From the NCBI RefSeq assembly GCF_046630445.1, contig NC_092341.1:292706001-292770000 (forward strand): a stretch of DNA of 64,000 nucleotides. The letters run 5' to 3'. Positions 46,396 through 58,220 of the stretch are shown piece after piece (the first letter of the stretch is position 1; every line of letters starts with the position of its first letter). Both the position numbers and the translations under genes were made by a program. The notes below the pieces were generated by a model. It searched no databases and was not told where the DNA came from. It worked only from the letters and a program-made list of their open reading frames with translations. This DNA is from Rutidosis leptorrhynchoides. Its lineage: Eukaryota > Streptophyta > Magnoliopsida > Asterales > Asteraceae.

Positions 46396-46701
46396 CTTGT
46401 ATAATTAGGGAGATGATTTTTTTTTATGAATTAGATTATAGAATGTAGTTTGGTATTCTTCAATACATAATTTACATATGTATATATAATACCAAATTCC
46501 ATAAATCACGGAAAAATTTTCGGAAGATGTCAGGAAAAGTTTACAGTAACAGATACGCTAAGATATGAATTTTGTCTATACGCTATTCATACAATCAATG
46601 CAGTAAAACATTTCTAGACTAGGAATGATAAGCAGGTAATTTCCGACAAAAATGATAAGCAAAACTTTTGACATGCAGACACGGTCGAAGTCCAGACTTA
46701 C
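46396..46701 (-). other. candidate intron in the element F leader
   Basis: On the minus strand donor GTAAGT at 46701 within ATACATTA|GTAAGTCTGG, a context shared with elements A and B; acceptor-like ...ACAAG ends directly before the ATG at 46395. Confidence 0.4.
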
Positions 46702-46764
46702 TAATGTATCCTAACAACTATCAGTTAGACACACTCATGCAAGACCTGGTTCGCTAGGACCAAC

Positions 46765-46776
46765 GCTCTGATACCA
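46765..46776 (-). promoter_or_regulatory. primer-binding site, initiator tRNA-Met (element F)
   Basis: Minus-strand TGGTATCAGAGC, exact, two bases from the 5' LTR. Confidence 0.9.
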
Positions 46777-46778
46777 AC

Positions 46779-49098
46779 TGTGACGATCGCTCCAAATCCA
46801 TATGGACGAACACATCATTCATTGATTTCATTGCGAGGTATTTGACCTCTATATGATACGTTTTGTAAACATTGCATTCTTTTGAAAAGGCACACCATGA
46901 ATGAATATTTAAATCAAAGGTTTTCGACATCTGATGATTTCTACATATAGACAATCACCATAAATAATAGTTTACAATAGTATTTCCGTTGACAATGCAG
47001 TCAAAATAAGATACATGGTGATGATTTGGTGAATGCAACGTTTCCTTGAAAAATATGTCATGTAAGAATCCATGCACATAGCTTGTCTAACATCTAAGCA
47101 AACAGCGGAAGACTTCTAGGAAACCTGAGAATAAACATGCTAACAAGTGTCAACACAAAAGTTGGTGAGTTCATAGTTTTAATGTTGCGCATAATCTGTA
47201 TATAAAGGTGGATCACAAGATTTCAGTTGTTTCATCCAGAAACGTTTATCAAAATATTCTTCGAAATTGAGCACCCTGGTAACTAAACTTAACGTATATA
47301 TAATTTATACCCTTTGTATAATCATCTTAATAATACACGCAAACCAACGTGTACGCTTCTCAAATAGTATACGTCTGTTAAAAGGCTAGTGCTCTAGCTC
47401 GAACGGGGATATCAAGCCCTATGGATCCATATACAACTACTCGCGCCCACCAGTTCTTATAACTGGCAGTTACTAGTTACCAAAGCTAAGGGATTTTCGG
47501 TTCAAACTCGGTGTAGAATTTAATATGTACTTGTGTCCATTGCGTTTAAATTAAAGTGCATGTATTCTCAGCCCAAAAATATATATTGCAAAAGCAATTA
47601 AAAAGGGAGCAAATGAAACTCACACATATAAATATTGTAAATTAGTTAATAAAGCATTTGCATGTATTCTCAGCCCAAAAATGTAGAGAGTAAAAGGGAT
47701 CATATGAAACTCACCTTAGCAGCATATAAAGTCGTTCACCAAAATGTGATCGAAACACGGATTACCAAATAACCGTAAATCTCAACATATCAATATTGAG
47801 ATTCAATATTGTAGAAAAGTACGTAGACATAACGGAGATGATAACACTAGGTTTGACTTGCAAATAATACCCATGAATATTACCCATAACCTCCTTGGCA
47901 ACAACCCATAATTTCCTTAGCTTTATCCCGCTCATAAAACTATTTTGAAGGTGACACGCTCATAACCTCGTCGTAGTATTTTATGTATATATACTACTAA
48001 TAATAATATTATAATAAGATTAATAATAATAATATTAATCTTAATAATAATAATAATAATAATAATAATATAATAAATAAATATCTACGGAGTAATTACA
48101 ATGAGATCAGAAACAGAAATGATCGGGTATTTATAGTTGTGGCCTGTCCCTGGTGACCATGCGATCACATGGCTGGGAAGGCTATATCCCATGCGATCGC
48201 ATGGGCCGGCTGTCCAGCAGACAATCCTTTTGTTTTCTTGCTTGTCGACATATTTTAATATTAATATAATATATATAATTTATATAATTAATTATATATT
48301 ATATTAAATTCATGTGCATAGTTAATTTGTAATTTTTATCCCGAAAAGTCGTACGTCGTCACTCGACTTATGTCCCGGTTCCGGTTTTTCGAACGCCCTT
48401 TCGTACGTTGAGAAAACTAGTTCTTTTCGTTTCGTGACTCTTACCTTTGTCAAAATATAGTCTTAAATCATCCATAAACTATACCACCTTTGTCAATTTT
48501 TACTGTAGCAATTCACTGTAGCAAAGTCAATTTTTTTACTGTAGCAATTTCATTGTAGCAAATAGTGATTTTCGAAAACACTGTAGCATTTTGGGTACTG
48601 TAGCAATTTGAAAATACTGTAGCAAATTAGTGTTTTACTGGTTCATCTTAAACGCTTTAGTTAACTTATCTAAATATCAATCGAATCAATAAACGAATGT
48701 TACTATCATTTACTAAATAACTTGAAATTATATATATGTATATATCTTTTTAATATACATAAATCAATTTTTAAATACACATTGGAAGTTATTTATAAAT
48801 AAATTTTAATAATAAATATTTCAACTTATCATATATATTCAAATAGATATTTAAATCAATAAGTTTAATGTACGGTATCAAATAATTAATACATTGTTAC
48901 CTTTTCAAGTTATAGTATATGTATCTATTTACATATAATTGTTCGTGAATCGTCGAAAACAACCGAAGGGTATTTAAATATATAAAAGTAGTTCAAAAAT
49001 TTTGAGATTCAGTTTTACAGACTTTGCTTATCATGTCGGAAATGTTAATCATACAAAGATTATGTTTAAATTTGGTCAGAAATTTCCGGGTCATCACA
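46779..49098 (-). repeat. 5' LTR of element F (2320 bp)
   Basis: Near-identical to 40732-43075 along its full length. On the minus strand it starts TGTGATGACCCGGAAATTTC, related to the LTR of element D (60661). Confidence 0.9.
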
Positions 49099-50715
49099 GG
49101 GGCAGACGGTGAACCTAAAGAGACCGCTCAGTTCAATCCTGCTGAGCGTGAATAGTATAACTTGGAGTGTAAGTGCTACGCTCAACTTACTCAGGCACTG
49201 TCTAAGGAGATCTTCTCACAGTTCAAGAACAGAAATAAGACCTCGTATACCCTTTGGCTTGCTCTTCAATCAGCCACAGAAGGAACAGCTATTTACCGTG
49301 CCACTAAGGGTAAGGTTCTCAAAGATGAATGGAGAGTGTTTGCTGCTCTTCCTTCCGAGTCTCTTGGACAAACTTTGAAGAGATATTGTCTACTAGTTGC
49401 TGAAATGGCAGATTATGGAATTGATTTATCTGATGAGAAAGCAGTTAGAGTTTTGAAAGACGGTCTTCCTGAGAAATGGGAAAATGAAATTGAAAAGATT
49501 CAGAATAGGTATATTGCATCAGGTCGTACATTAACCTTGACGGCTTTTACTTCCAAGTTGATGGAAAAGGATATTCAGTTTGAGGCAAATAGGAAGACAC
49601 TTGGTACTGTAGCTGGTTCATCCATTATTGGGTTATCTTCGGGAAATCATGCTCCTTTGCAAACATCTTACATTTCAACCAATGCATCACAGACCTCAGC
49701 TCCAGCATCAGATTCGGGTTATTTCATTTCCAAATCTCAAGCACAGAAGTCAACTACTAAACTGATTGATTCCGGCATTATGCAACAGACTCAATCACCA
49801 GTGATCAAGACAGAAAATATCAAGAAAAGGCCTCTAGAATTGATTCAGGAGGATATGGCTTTGGCTGCTATCGTGGTTAACTCTTACAATGATATGATAA
49901 GTGGGCAGATAATTAATGGTCATCTGGAGAATGAGGACTATGATCGGATAGATGAGGATGAGATTGAGAGAATGGACATCCTGTATGCTATGGGCAGTGT
50001 GGTGAGACGTGCTAGAAAGTATTTGAAGAGAACAGGTCAGAGTACTTTGAGTTTGAACCGCAATACTATGTTTGGTTTTGATATGTCTAAAGTGAGATGC
50101 CATAATTGTGATAAACTTGGTCATTTTAAGAGGACATGCACAAGACCACCTAAGCCTGATTTTCATAATCCTTTTCATAATACTTCAATTGAAGTGACTC
50201 CTGGACATGCTGGTCCGACAGTGAACAAGGAAGCAACTTCTAGTGGTCAATCCAATGCTTTGACTACTACTTATGCTGATGAAGTGTGTGATTGGTCGAT
50301 CTCAGTTGATACTGAAAAGGCTAACGTGGTTTTTATTGGTAAGAGTGAAGCTAAAATAGAAGAAGAAAGGGTTATCAGAAGAAATACTGGTTGTATAGGT
50401 TAATATGATCCTGCTTGCACATGCTATATATGCAAATGTGACGCACGTATGAAAAGGGTTGAAGCAATAATGAAGATGTGTCTTAGAAAGAGAATTAGTG
50501 ATAGGTTGTATGATAAGTTCCGCAAAGCCAAGGATCTGTCTGATCTTGAATTCACAACTGACTCTTCAGATGATGATGAATCCTCAGGAATGAGTTGTCA
50601 TACAGGAACCTGGTTTAGAAAAGAACTTGCACATTTGATCAAGGGTGATGTTGAAGGTACTGATGAGAAGATAGTCACGGTGACAAGTTTGGATAATCCT
50701 GCTAAAGTTGAGGGC
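49099..50715 (+). pseudogene. gag of host copia element, part 2 (after element F)
   Basis: Continues the frame of part 1 after the duplicated GGGGC. An in-frame TAG lies at 49153, then a long open stretch to 50403: SYTLWLALQSATEGTA, LKDEWRVFAALPSESLGQTL, DGLPEKWENEIEKI and a CX2CX4HX4C zinc knuckle (CHNCDKLGHFKRTC) at about 50099-50140. After a TAA at 50401 the same frame runs on through a Cys-rich and acidic segment until the LTR of element C cuts it at 50716. Gag forms the particle and the knuckle binds RNA. With three stops and two insertions it is dead. Confidence 0.85.
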
Positions 50716-52650
50716 TGATAATGCTAAAAACGAACATATATTTCAAAGTATTATCCTTCAAGAAAGACAAGCTTTTAGTTGCAATTATTCTATTTACAAG
50801 TGATATTCGTTTAAATAATAAAAGGTGAAGACAAAAGACAGATTCAATGATTTGAAGACGCAAACGACCAAAAAGCTAAAAAGTACAAAGTACAATCCAA
50901 GTGGTTCAAATTATTGTTGAGAAACGTCTAAAAGTTACAAGAGTATGAGCCGCGAAACGCAAAGTACAAGATATTAAATTATACGATAGAACGTTCGAAA
51001 GTCCGGAACTGGGACATGAACCAACTGTCAACGCGTGACGCAACGGGCCTAAAATTACAAGTCAACTATGCACATGAATATAATATAACATACATATAAT
51101 TATATATAATTATATATATTATATTATATAATTAAATAAAACGTCGGCAAACTAGAAAACAAATCATTGTGAGCTGGCCAAGGTAGCCATGTGATCGCAT
51201 GGCCAGCAAGACCAAAATCCATGCGATCGTATGGGATGAAAAGCAAGGTCAGGTGCTATAAATAGCCAGCGAATTCGACGTTTTATTTACACCTTATCCA
51301 ATCAACTCTATGCACTCTCTCAAATATATTTATATTTATTTTATAATTATATTTATAATATTAAGTTAATAATAATAAGGTTATAGTGGCGAATGTTTTA
51401 AATTTGTAAGTCAAATTTCTGTCCGTGTAACACTGCGCGATTAATACTCATTGTAAGTTATGTTCAACCTTTTTAAATTAATATCTCGTAGCTAAGTTAT
51501 TATTATGTTTATTTAAGCAGAAGTAATCGTGATGTTGGACTAAATATTAAGACGGGGTTATTGGGCTTTTGACCATAATTGGGGTTTGGACAAAAGACCG
51601 ACACTTGTGAAAATTAGACTATGGGCTATTAACGGGCTTTATATTAATTAAATGATATCTTGTTGATTTAATATAGAGATTTATAATTTGACGTATTTAT
51701 ATATAACCACATACGCTTGACTGGGTACGGTGGGCGGGATATCTATAAATATTAATAATTGTTCATTTGACCGGACATGGGGATGAATTAATAGTCACTG
51801 GACTCATTAAAACAGGGGTGGATTACATTCAAGAGTAATTGGTGTAATTGTTAACAAAGTATTAAAACCTTAGATTACACGCAGTCGATAACCTGGTGTA
51901 TTCATTAAACAAAGTATTAAGACCTTGTTATAGTTTAAGTCCCCAATTAGTTGGAATATTTGACTTCGGGTATAAGGTTAATTTGGCGAAGACTCTCGCA
52001 CTTTATAATTATGATCGATGGACTATTATGGACAAAACCAGATGGACATATCGAATAATCCAGGACAAAGGACAATTAACCCATGGTGATAAATTAAAAT
52101 CAACACGTCAAACATCATGATTACGGAAGTTTAAATAAGCATAATTCCTTTAATTTATATCTCATCGTACTTTTCTTTACCGTCATTTTATTTATCGTCA
52201 TTTTATTTATCGTCATTTTATTTATCGTACTTTAAATTATTGCACTTTTATTTATCGTCATTTACTTTACGCTTTAAATTAAGTTATATTTATATTTAAT
52301 ATTTTACATTACGTTTTAATTGTGACTTAAGACATAAAATCGACAAACCGGTCATTAAACTGTAAAAACCCCCTTTTATAATAATAATAATACTACTTAT
52401 ATTTATATATTTATACAAATATAGTTTAAAATATATTTAGCGTTAAACTTAGCTAGCTCCCTGTGGAACGAACCGGACTTACTAAAAACTACACTACTCT
52501 ACGATTAGGTACACTGCCTATAAGTGTTGTAGTAAGGTTTAGGTATATCCATTCAATAAATAAATAAATAACTTGTGTAAAATTGTAGCGTATTTAATAG
52601 TATTTCGTAGTAAAATATAATCTATTTCGTACTACATCTCGCACACATCA
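50716..52650 (+). repeat. 5' LTR of element C (1935 bp)
   Basis: Starts TGATAATGCTAAAAACG and ends CGCACACATCA (TGAT...ATCA), eight bases before the primer site. Contains a palindrome pair (51187-51202 and 51219-51234) and CGTCATTTTATTTAT tandem repeats at about 52180-52225. The preceding AGGGC (50711-50715) would be the 5' target-duplication copy. Confidence 0.8.
51187..51234. repeat. palindrome pair CCATG(T/C)GATCG(C/T)ATGG in the element C LTR
   Basis: Two near-perfect palindromes offset by 32 bp, each with one base change from CCATGCGATCGCATGG. Same motif and spacing as in element F. Confidence 0.8.
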
Positions 52651-52658
52651 AGTATTTT

Positions 52659-52677
52659 TGGCGCCGCTGCCGGGGAC
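52659..52677 (+). promoter_or_regulatory. primer-binding site, tRNA-Asp type (element C)
   Basis: TGGCGCCGCTGCCGGGGAC, complementary to the plant tRNA-Asp 3' end with one mismatch; typical of Athila-like elements. Confidence 0.85.
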
Positions 52678-53936
52678 TCAACAACGCCGAGAGCGAAACG
52701 ATATAAAAAAAAATTTAGTTTTTAAGATATTTTTGTAAAAATATATTAGTTTTAAAAAATATAAAAACATAAAAAAATATATTTTTCTACATTTTTAAAT
52801 GTTTAAGCAAAAAGAAAATATATTTTATTTAATTTATATAAAGGTATAAAAGTATTATTTTTAGTTCTTAAATATATAAATTTTTTTATAATAAATATTA
52901 CTTATAAATTATTTTTATAAATTAAAAATCATAAAAATTAAATTAAAAAGTAATCGGGCCAAGATACTGTAGCAGCCCAAGACCTGAACTGGATCAACAG
53001 TCCATGCGATCGCATGGACAGACAATTGAAACCTCATGCGTTCGCATAAGGTGAGGTGACAGAACCTGAACCTTAGTCTGATCGAATTAGGGTTTGTAAT
53101 TAATAATAATTATAATAATTAATTAAGTTTAGGGTTTATTAAATTAATAATTAGTTTATCTTTAATTTATATTTGAATTATTAAGTTTTATTAGAATTAA
53201 TAATTATATAATTTTATAATTTAAAATAATACTATAAAAATAATATTTTTATAAAAATAAGTAATTTTATCATTTTTGTATCTTTTTATTATTTAGTACG
53301 TAATTGTATATTTATCGTTCGTAATTAGTTCGTAACTTAGTATTTTATCGTAGTAATTTTATATTTCTAGACTCTTAGGGTTTGCCGTAAAATCTCTTAA
53401 GTGCTTTTTCTTTAGATTAAGATTTAGGCGCTTTAGAATTTTACGACGTCGCTTACCGCTTTAATATTTAATAGATTTTAGTGCCTAATTAAGTTATTGG
53501 CGTTTTGGATTTAGAATTCCTTTAAGCTTTAATACCTTTAGACGCAAGTTTTAATATTTAGTTTTTAGACTTTTAAGTTTCGACGCTTTACTTTCTTATT
53601 AGTATTTTTCGACCTTTTATTTTTCGACATTTTTCGACGCACTCTTTTTCTTTCTCATTTCTACGCTCTAGTTTTTAGGACATAGAATTTTCTTTATTTT
53701 CTTTAAACTTCGACGAAAAATTATTTTACGCGGTTAAATTGATAGACATCCAAAATTTTCTACTTCGTAGTAATGGTTGGATTTGTTAGTGGCTGAGTTG
53801 TGGATTTTCCAACTTAAAGGATCCTGGCTCCCTGCTGCATCTTTTGGCTATTCGAAACGTGGGCAAAAGCAGAAAAGTCTATTAATTTGATAACTTATAT
53901 AATTTTTATCTTTATAACTAATAGGATATTCAGTGA
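52678..53936 (+). other. leader of element C
   Basis: Very AT-rich and non-coding, with many CTTTA/TTTAG words. Contains a third palindrome pair (53001-53018, perfect TCCATGCGATCGCATGGA; 53033-53050, degenerate). Ends with CTAATAGGATATTCAG|TGA before the gag ATG, again acceptor-like, with a branch-point-like CTAAT. Confidence 0.6.
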
Positions 53937-55109
53937 ATGCACCGAGCAAAACGTTCACCACCTTTCATACGTTCACCACATGTAACTCGATCAAGACATC
54001 TAGCCAATATAATCGCCGTTGATTTTTCTTTAGAATCGTCATCTAGTCGACCAAGTACTCCAATTCAAATTTCCGATAATCCATTTTTTGAACCCGACCT
54101 CACAATTGAGAACCCGGAGGATATTCAAGGACAATTCAGAGATCCTGAACCATTAATCATTCCTCCTGAACCACAAATCACTCATCCAGAGATTGTCGAG
54201 GAAGAAACCATTAAATCGGAATCCTCTAGTGATTCAGATTCAACAAACTCAATCATGGAAAATCCGGAACCTCTAAGTATGGAAGACCGAATGAGAGCTA
54301 AACGCACTGGCCAAGGTCACGCAATTACTCAACCAGACATTAATGCGCCAGATTATGAAATCAAAGGACAAATCCTACACATGGTAACTAATCAATGCCA
54401 ATTTAGTGGTGCGCCGAAAGAAGATCCAAACGAACATCTTCGTACCTTCAATAGGATCTGTACTATATTTAAGATCAGAGAAGTTGAGGATGAACAGATC
54501 TATCTCATGTTATTTTCCTGGACTTTAAAGGGAGAAGCCAAAGATTGGTTAGAATCGTTACCTGAAGGGGCGATTGATACATGGGATGTTTTAGTTGAGA
54601 AATTTCTTAAAAGATTCTTTCCGGTATCTAAAGCCTTGAGACTTCAAGGAGAAATTGTTACGTTCACACAAAAGCCAAATGAAACTCTATATGAGGCGTG
54701 GACAAGATTTGGAAAGTTGTTGAGAGGATGTCCTCAACATGGTTTAGACACTTATCAAATAGTACAAATATTCTATCAAGGATGCGACATTACTACACGA
54801 AAAGACATCGACATAGCAGATGGTGGTTCCATTATGAAGAAAACCGCAACTGAAGCTTACAAAATTATTGATAACACAGCATCCCACTCACATGAGTGGC
54901 ATCAAGAAAAAGACATCGTTCGATCATCTAAAGCGGCTAGAGCCGATTCTAGCCATGACTTTGATTCCATTTCTGCAAAGTTAGATGCTTTCGAGAGACG
55001 AATGGAAAAGATGACTAAGGATATTCACGCAATACGAATTAGTTGTGAGCAGTGTGGAGGACCACATTTGACAAAAGATTGTCTCTGTATTGAACAAACA
55101 ATGGAATAA
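53937..55109 (+). pseudogene. gag of element C
   Basis: From ATG 53937 (390 codons): a Ser/Pro-rich N-terminus, then MRAKRTGQG, YEIKGQILHMV, FSGAPKEDPNEHLRTF, WTLKGEAKDWLESLP, EKFLKRFFPVSKALRLQGEI and NETLYEAWTRFGKLLRGCP: the Athila-type gag core. Near the C-terminus are a coiled segment (DAFERRMEKMTKDIHAI) and a CX2CX3HX4C knuckle (CEQCGGPHLTKDC) at about 55046-55084. A TAA at 55107 ends it early. The frame continues behind the stop through a Gln/Asn-rich linker, so in the ancestor gag and pol were probably one polyprotein. Same family as gag of element E. Confidence 0.85.
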
Positions 55110-55754
55110 AGAAAGAATGTTTCATACATGAACTAAAGGCCTGGAAATAATTATCAAAGTAATTATCAACCGCCAAGACCAAACTACAATCAAAATCATA
55201 ATTATAACCGAAATATTCCATACAACAACTAACAAGGTCCTAGCAATCAACAAGTATCCAATAATACTTACAACCAGCAAAGACCTATTTTTCCAAATAA
55301 ACCACCACAAACCGATGATAAAAAGCCAAATTTAGAAGACATGATGTCGAAGCTAGTTGAATCTCAAACGCAGTTTTTCACATCTCAGAAACAAACTAAT
55401 GAACAAAATGCTCAAGCATTTAGAAATTAACAAGCTTCAATTCAAAATCTGGAACAAGAAGTGAGTAACCTAGCCAGGTTAATTGGAGAAAGAAAATCGG
55501 GGAGTCTACCTAGTGATATAAATGCTAACCCCCGGAATGAAACAGCTAAAGCCATTACCACAATAAGTGGTATTACACTTAAACCACCTGAAATACCTAT
55601 AATTTCTGATGACGCTATTCCCATTACACAGGCATCACAGCCTGATCAAGATAAGGAAACAGAACCGGTAGTTGAAAAGGTTAATGAAGATAACACCGTT
55701 AAGGCAAAGCCTTATGTTAAACCATACTAACCACCGCTTTCTTACCCAAGTAAA
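55110..55754 (+). pseudogene. gag-protease linker of element C
   Basis: Same frame, with stops at 55134, 55230, 55428 and 55728. Between them are Asn/Gln/Pro-rich sequence, a helical part (IQNLEQEVSNLARLIGERKS) and an acidic linker. No catalytic motif. These segments usually tether gag to protease. Confidence 0.65.
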
Positions 55755-56561
55755 ATGAGAAAAGAAAGACTTGAAGCCGAGCAATCCAAATTCTTGGATA
55801 TGTTTAAACAAATAAATGTCAATCTTCCTTTCATTGATGTGATTTCAGGAATGCCAAGATATGCTAAATTCCTGAAAGATCTAATCACAAATAGAAAGAA
55901 GATGGAAGAACTCTCGGCTGTTACTATGAATGCTAATTGTTCTGCAGTGCTGTTGAATAAACTACCAGGAAAACTCTCAGATCCAGGAAGTTTCACAATT
56001 CCATATTTTCTGGGTAGTCTTAGTTCAATAGAAGCATTAGCAGACTTAGGTGCTAGTATAAATTTAATGCCGTGTTCACTATACGCTAAACTAGACGTTG
56101 GAGAATTGAAACCAACACGAATAAGTATACAACTAGCCGATCGATCAGTAAAATATCCTAGAGGGATAATGGAGAACATGCTAGTTAAAGTTAGTACTTT
56201 AGTATTTCCAGTAGACTTTGTTATTCTGGACATGGAGGAAGATTCTCAAGTTCCTCTTATTTTAGGAAGACCATTCTTAAACACGGCTAAAGCAATAATA
56301 GACGTGTTTGGTAAGAAACTGACCCTAAGTATAGAGGATGAGAGTGTTACCTTTTCTGTGGATAGAGCCATGCAACAACCGCAATCTGCAGATGATACAT
56401 ATTATTATATTCAAACTATAGATTCACATGCAGAATTGTTAGAAGAATTTCCAGAATTACAAGGAACAGGAGAATGTTCTTTAGGAGAAGGAACTGAACC
56501 AACTGATGAAGTTGAAATATTAGCTACACTTATGGCTAATGATTACGAACCAACAACATAA
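55755..56561 (+). pseudogene. aspartic protease (retropepsin) of element C
   Basis: Helical lead-in (KERLEAEQSKFLDMFKQI), then the protease: SDPGSFTIPYFLG, the catalytic DLGASINLMP at about 56044, LKPTRISIQLADRSVKYPRG, VDFVILDMEED and PLILGRPFLNTAKAIIDV. It would cleave the polyprotein into its parts; plant gypsy retropepsins work as dimers. Ends at an in-frame TAA (56559), followed in frame by reverse transcriptase. Confidence 0.85.
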
Positions 56562-56570
56562 GAACTTCAA

Positions 56571-58220
56571 ATGTTAAAAGAAGAAGACAGATATCGATAC
56601 AAATCATCAATAGAAGAACCACCGATATTAGAGTTAAAGCCACTTCCAACCCATTTGGAATACGCTTATTTACATGGTGAATCTGAATTACCTGTAATAA
56701 TATCGTCTTCTCTTACGGAAAATGAAAAATCTCAACTCATTTCTGTGCTAAAAGCTCATAAACCAGCTATTGCATGGAAGATTCATGACATTAAAGGCAT
56801 AAGTCCTTCGTATTGCACACATAAAATCCTTATAGAAGAAGGTCATAAAACATATGTGCAACACCAACGAAGACTAAATCTTAATATGCAAGATGTTGTT
56901 AAGAAAGAAATTATTAAACTGCTAGATGCAGGTTTAATTTATCCAATCTCTGATAGTCCATGGGTAAGCCCAGTTCAATGTATACCTAAGAAGGGTGGCA
57001 TGACTATCATCACAAATGAAAAAGATGAGCTTATTCCTACTAGGACTGTAACAGGATGGCGAGTTTGTATTGATTATAGAAAATTAAATGACGCCACCAG
57101 AAAAGATCACTTTCCCTTACCTTTCATTGATCAAATGTTAGAAAGGTTAGCTGGGAACAGTTACTATTGTTTTCTTGACGGTTTCTCCAGATATTTTCAA
57201 ATTCCAATCGCACCCGAGGACCAAGAGAAAACCACATTCACGTGCCCTTATGGTACTTTTGCTTACAAACGCATGCCATTTGGACTTTGCAACGCCCCTG
57301 CTACCTTTCAAAGGTGCATGATGGCGATTTTTCACGATATGATAGAAGAATGCATGGAAGTTTTCATGGATGACTTTTCAGTCTTTGGTGATACTTTTAA
57401 AACATGTCTAGTTAATCTTGAACGAATGCTTATTAGATGCGAGCAATCAAATCTAGTACTTAATTGAGAGAAATGTCATTTCATGGTTAAAGAAGGTATC
57501 GTTCTTGGTCATAAAATTTCAAAGAAAGGAATTGAAGTGGATAGAGCTAAACTAGATGTAATTGCTAAACTTCCACATCCCACCAATGTTAGCGGAGTTA
57601 GGAGTTTTCTAGGGCATGCCGGTTTTTACTGACGTTTCATAAAAGATTTTTCTAAAATTGCCACTCCTATAAATAAACTCCTAGAAAAAGATGCTCCATT
57701 CATCTTTTCGGATGAATGCATTAAATCTTTTAATATTCTTAAAGAAAAAATCACTAATGCGCCGATCATGATAACTCCAAATTGGAATCTACCATTTGAA
57801 CTCATGTGCGATGCAAGTGATTTTGCAATGGGAGCCGTTTTAGGACAAAGGATTGAAAAACGATTTCAACCTATTTATTACGCTAGTAAGACGTTACAAG
57901 GAGCACAAACGAATTACACAACTACTAAAAAAGAACTCCTTGCTATTGTCTTTACTTTTGACAAATTTCGTTCATATCTTGTTCTAGCTAAAACGGTGGT
58001 CTATACCGATCATTCTGCTCTTAGATACCTATTTTCGAAATAAGATGCCAAAACACGATTAATTCGTTGGATCTTACTCTTACAAGAGTTCGATATTGAG
58101 ATCCGAGAAAAAAAGGGAGCAGAAAATCTCGCAGCTGATCATCTTTCTCGTCTTGAAAATCCTGAATTAGAAGTTCTAAATGAATCGGCCATACAAGATA
58201 ACTTCCCTGATGAATATCTT
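56571..58220 (+). pseudogene. reverse transcriptase and RNase H of element C
   Basis: RT fingers and palm: SDSPWVSPVQCIPKKGG, GWRVCIDYRKLNDATRKDHF, PLPFIDQMLERLAG, PYGTFAYKRMPFGLCNAPAT and the catalytic FMDDFSVFGD at about 57364-57393. Stops at 57465 (a position normally Trp) and 57630 (normally Arg) fall in the thumb and connection. RNase H follows: PFELMCDASDFAMGAVLGQR, IYYASKTL, TTTKKELLAIVF, VYTDHSALRYL, a stop at 58041, then [11 protein letters not shown]. Together these would copy the RNA into DNA and remove the template. The motifs are well kept, so the stops look recent. Confidence 0.9.

Larger units (their letters stand above)
40732..49098 (-). mobile_element. element F: complete minus-strand LTR element without gag-pol
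   Basis: Two LTRs (46779-49098 is the 5' one, 40732-43075 the 3' one), tRNA-Met primer site, candidate intron and a broken pre-gag ORF, then about 2.8 kb without gag or pol motifs, and a polypurine end. A perfect 5-bp target duplication GGGGC (40727-40731 and 49099-49103) brackets it. I count roughly twenty base differences between the LTRs by eye, about 1 percent, so it inserted recently. It must have used proteins of a related element. Its LTR ends and leader motif are related to elements B and D. Confidence 0.9.
39346..50715 (+). mobile_element. host Ty1/copia element: LTR, leader and gag, split by element F and cut by element C
   Basis: Order: LTR 39346-39838, tRNA-Met primer site, repeat-rich leader, gag part 1 (40499-40731), insertion of element F (40732-49098), gag part 2 (49099-50715), then the LTR of element C. 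If the copia element continues, its pol and 3' LTR lie beyond the window, behind element C. Confidence 0.8.
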
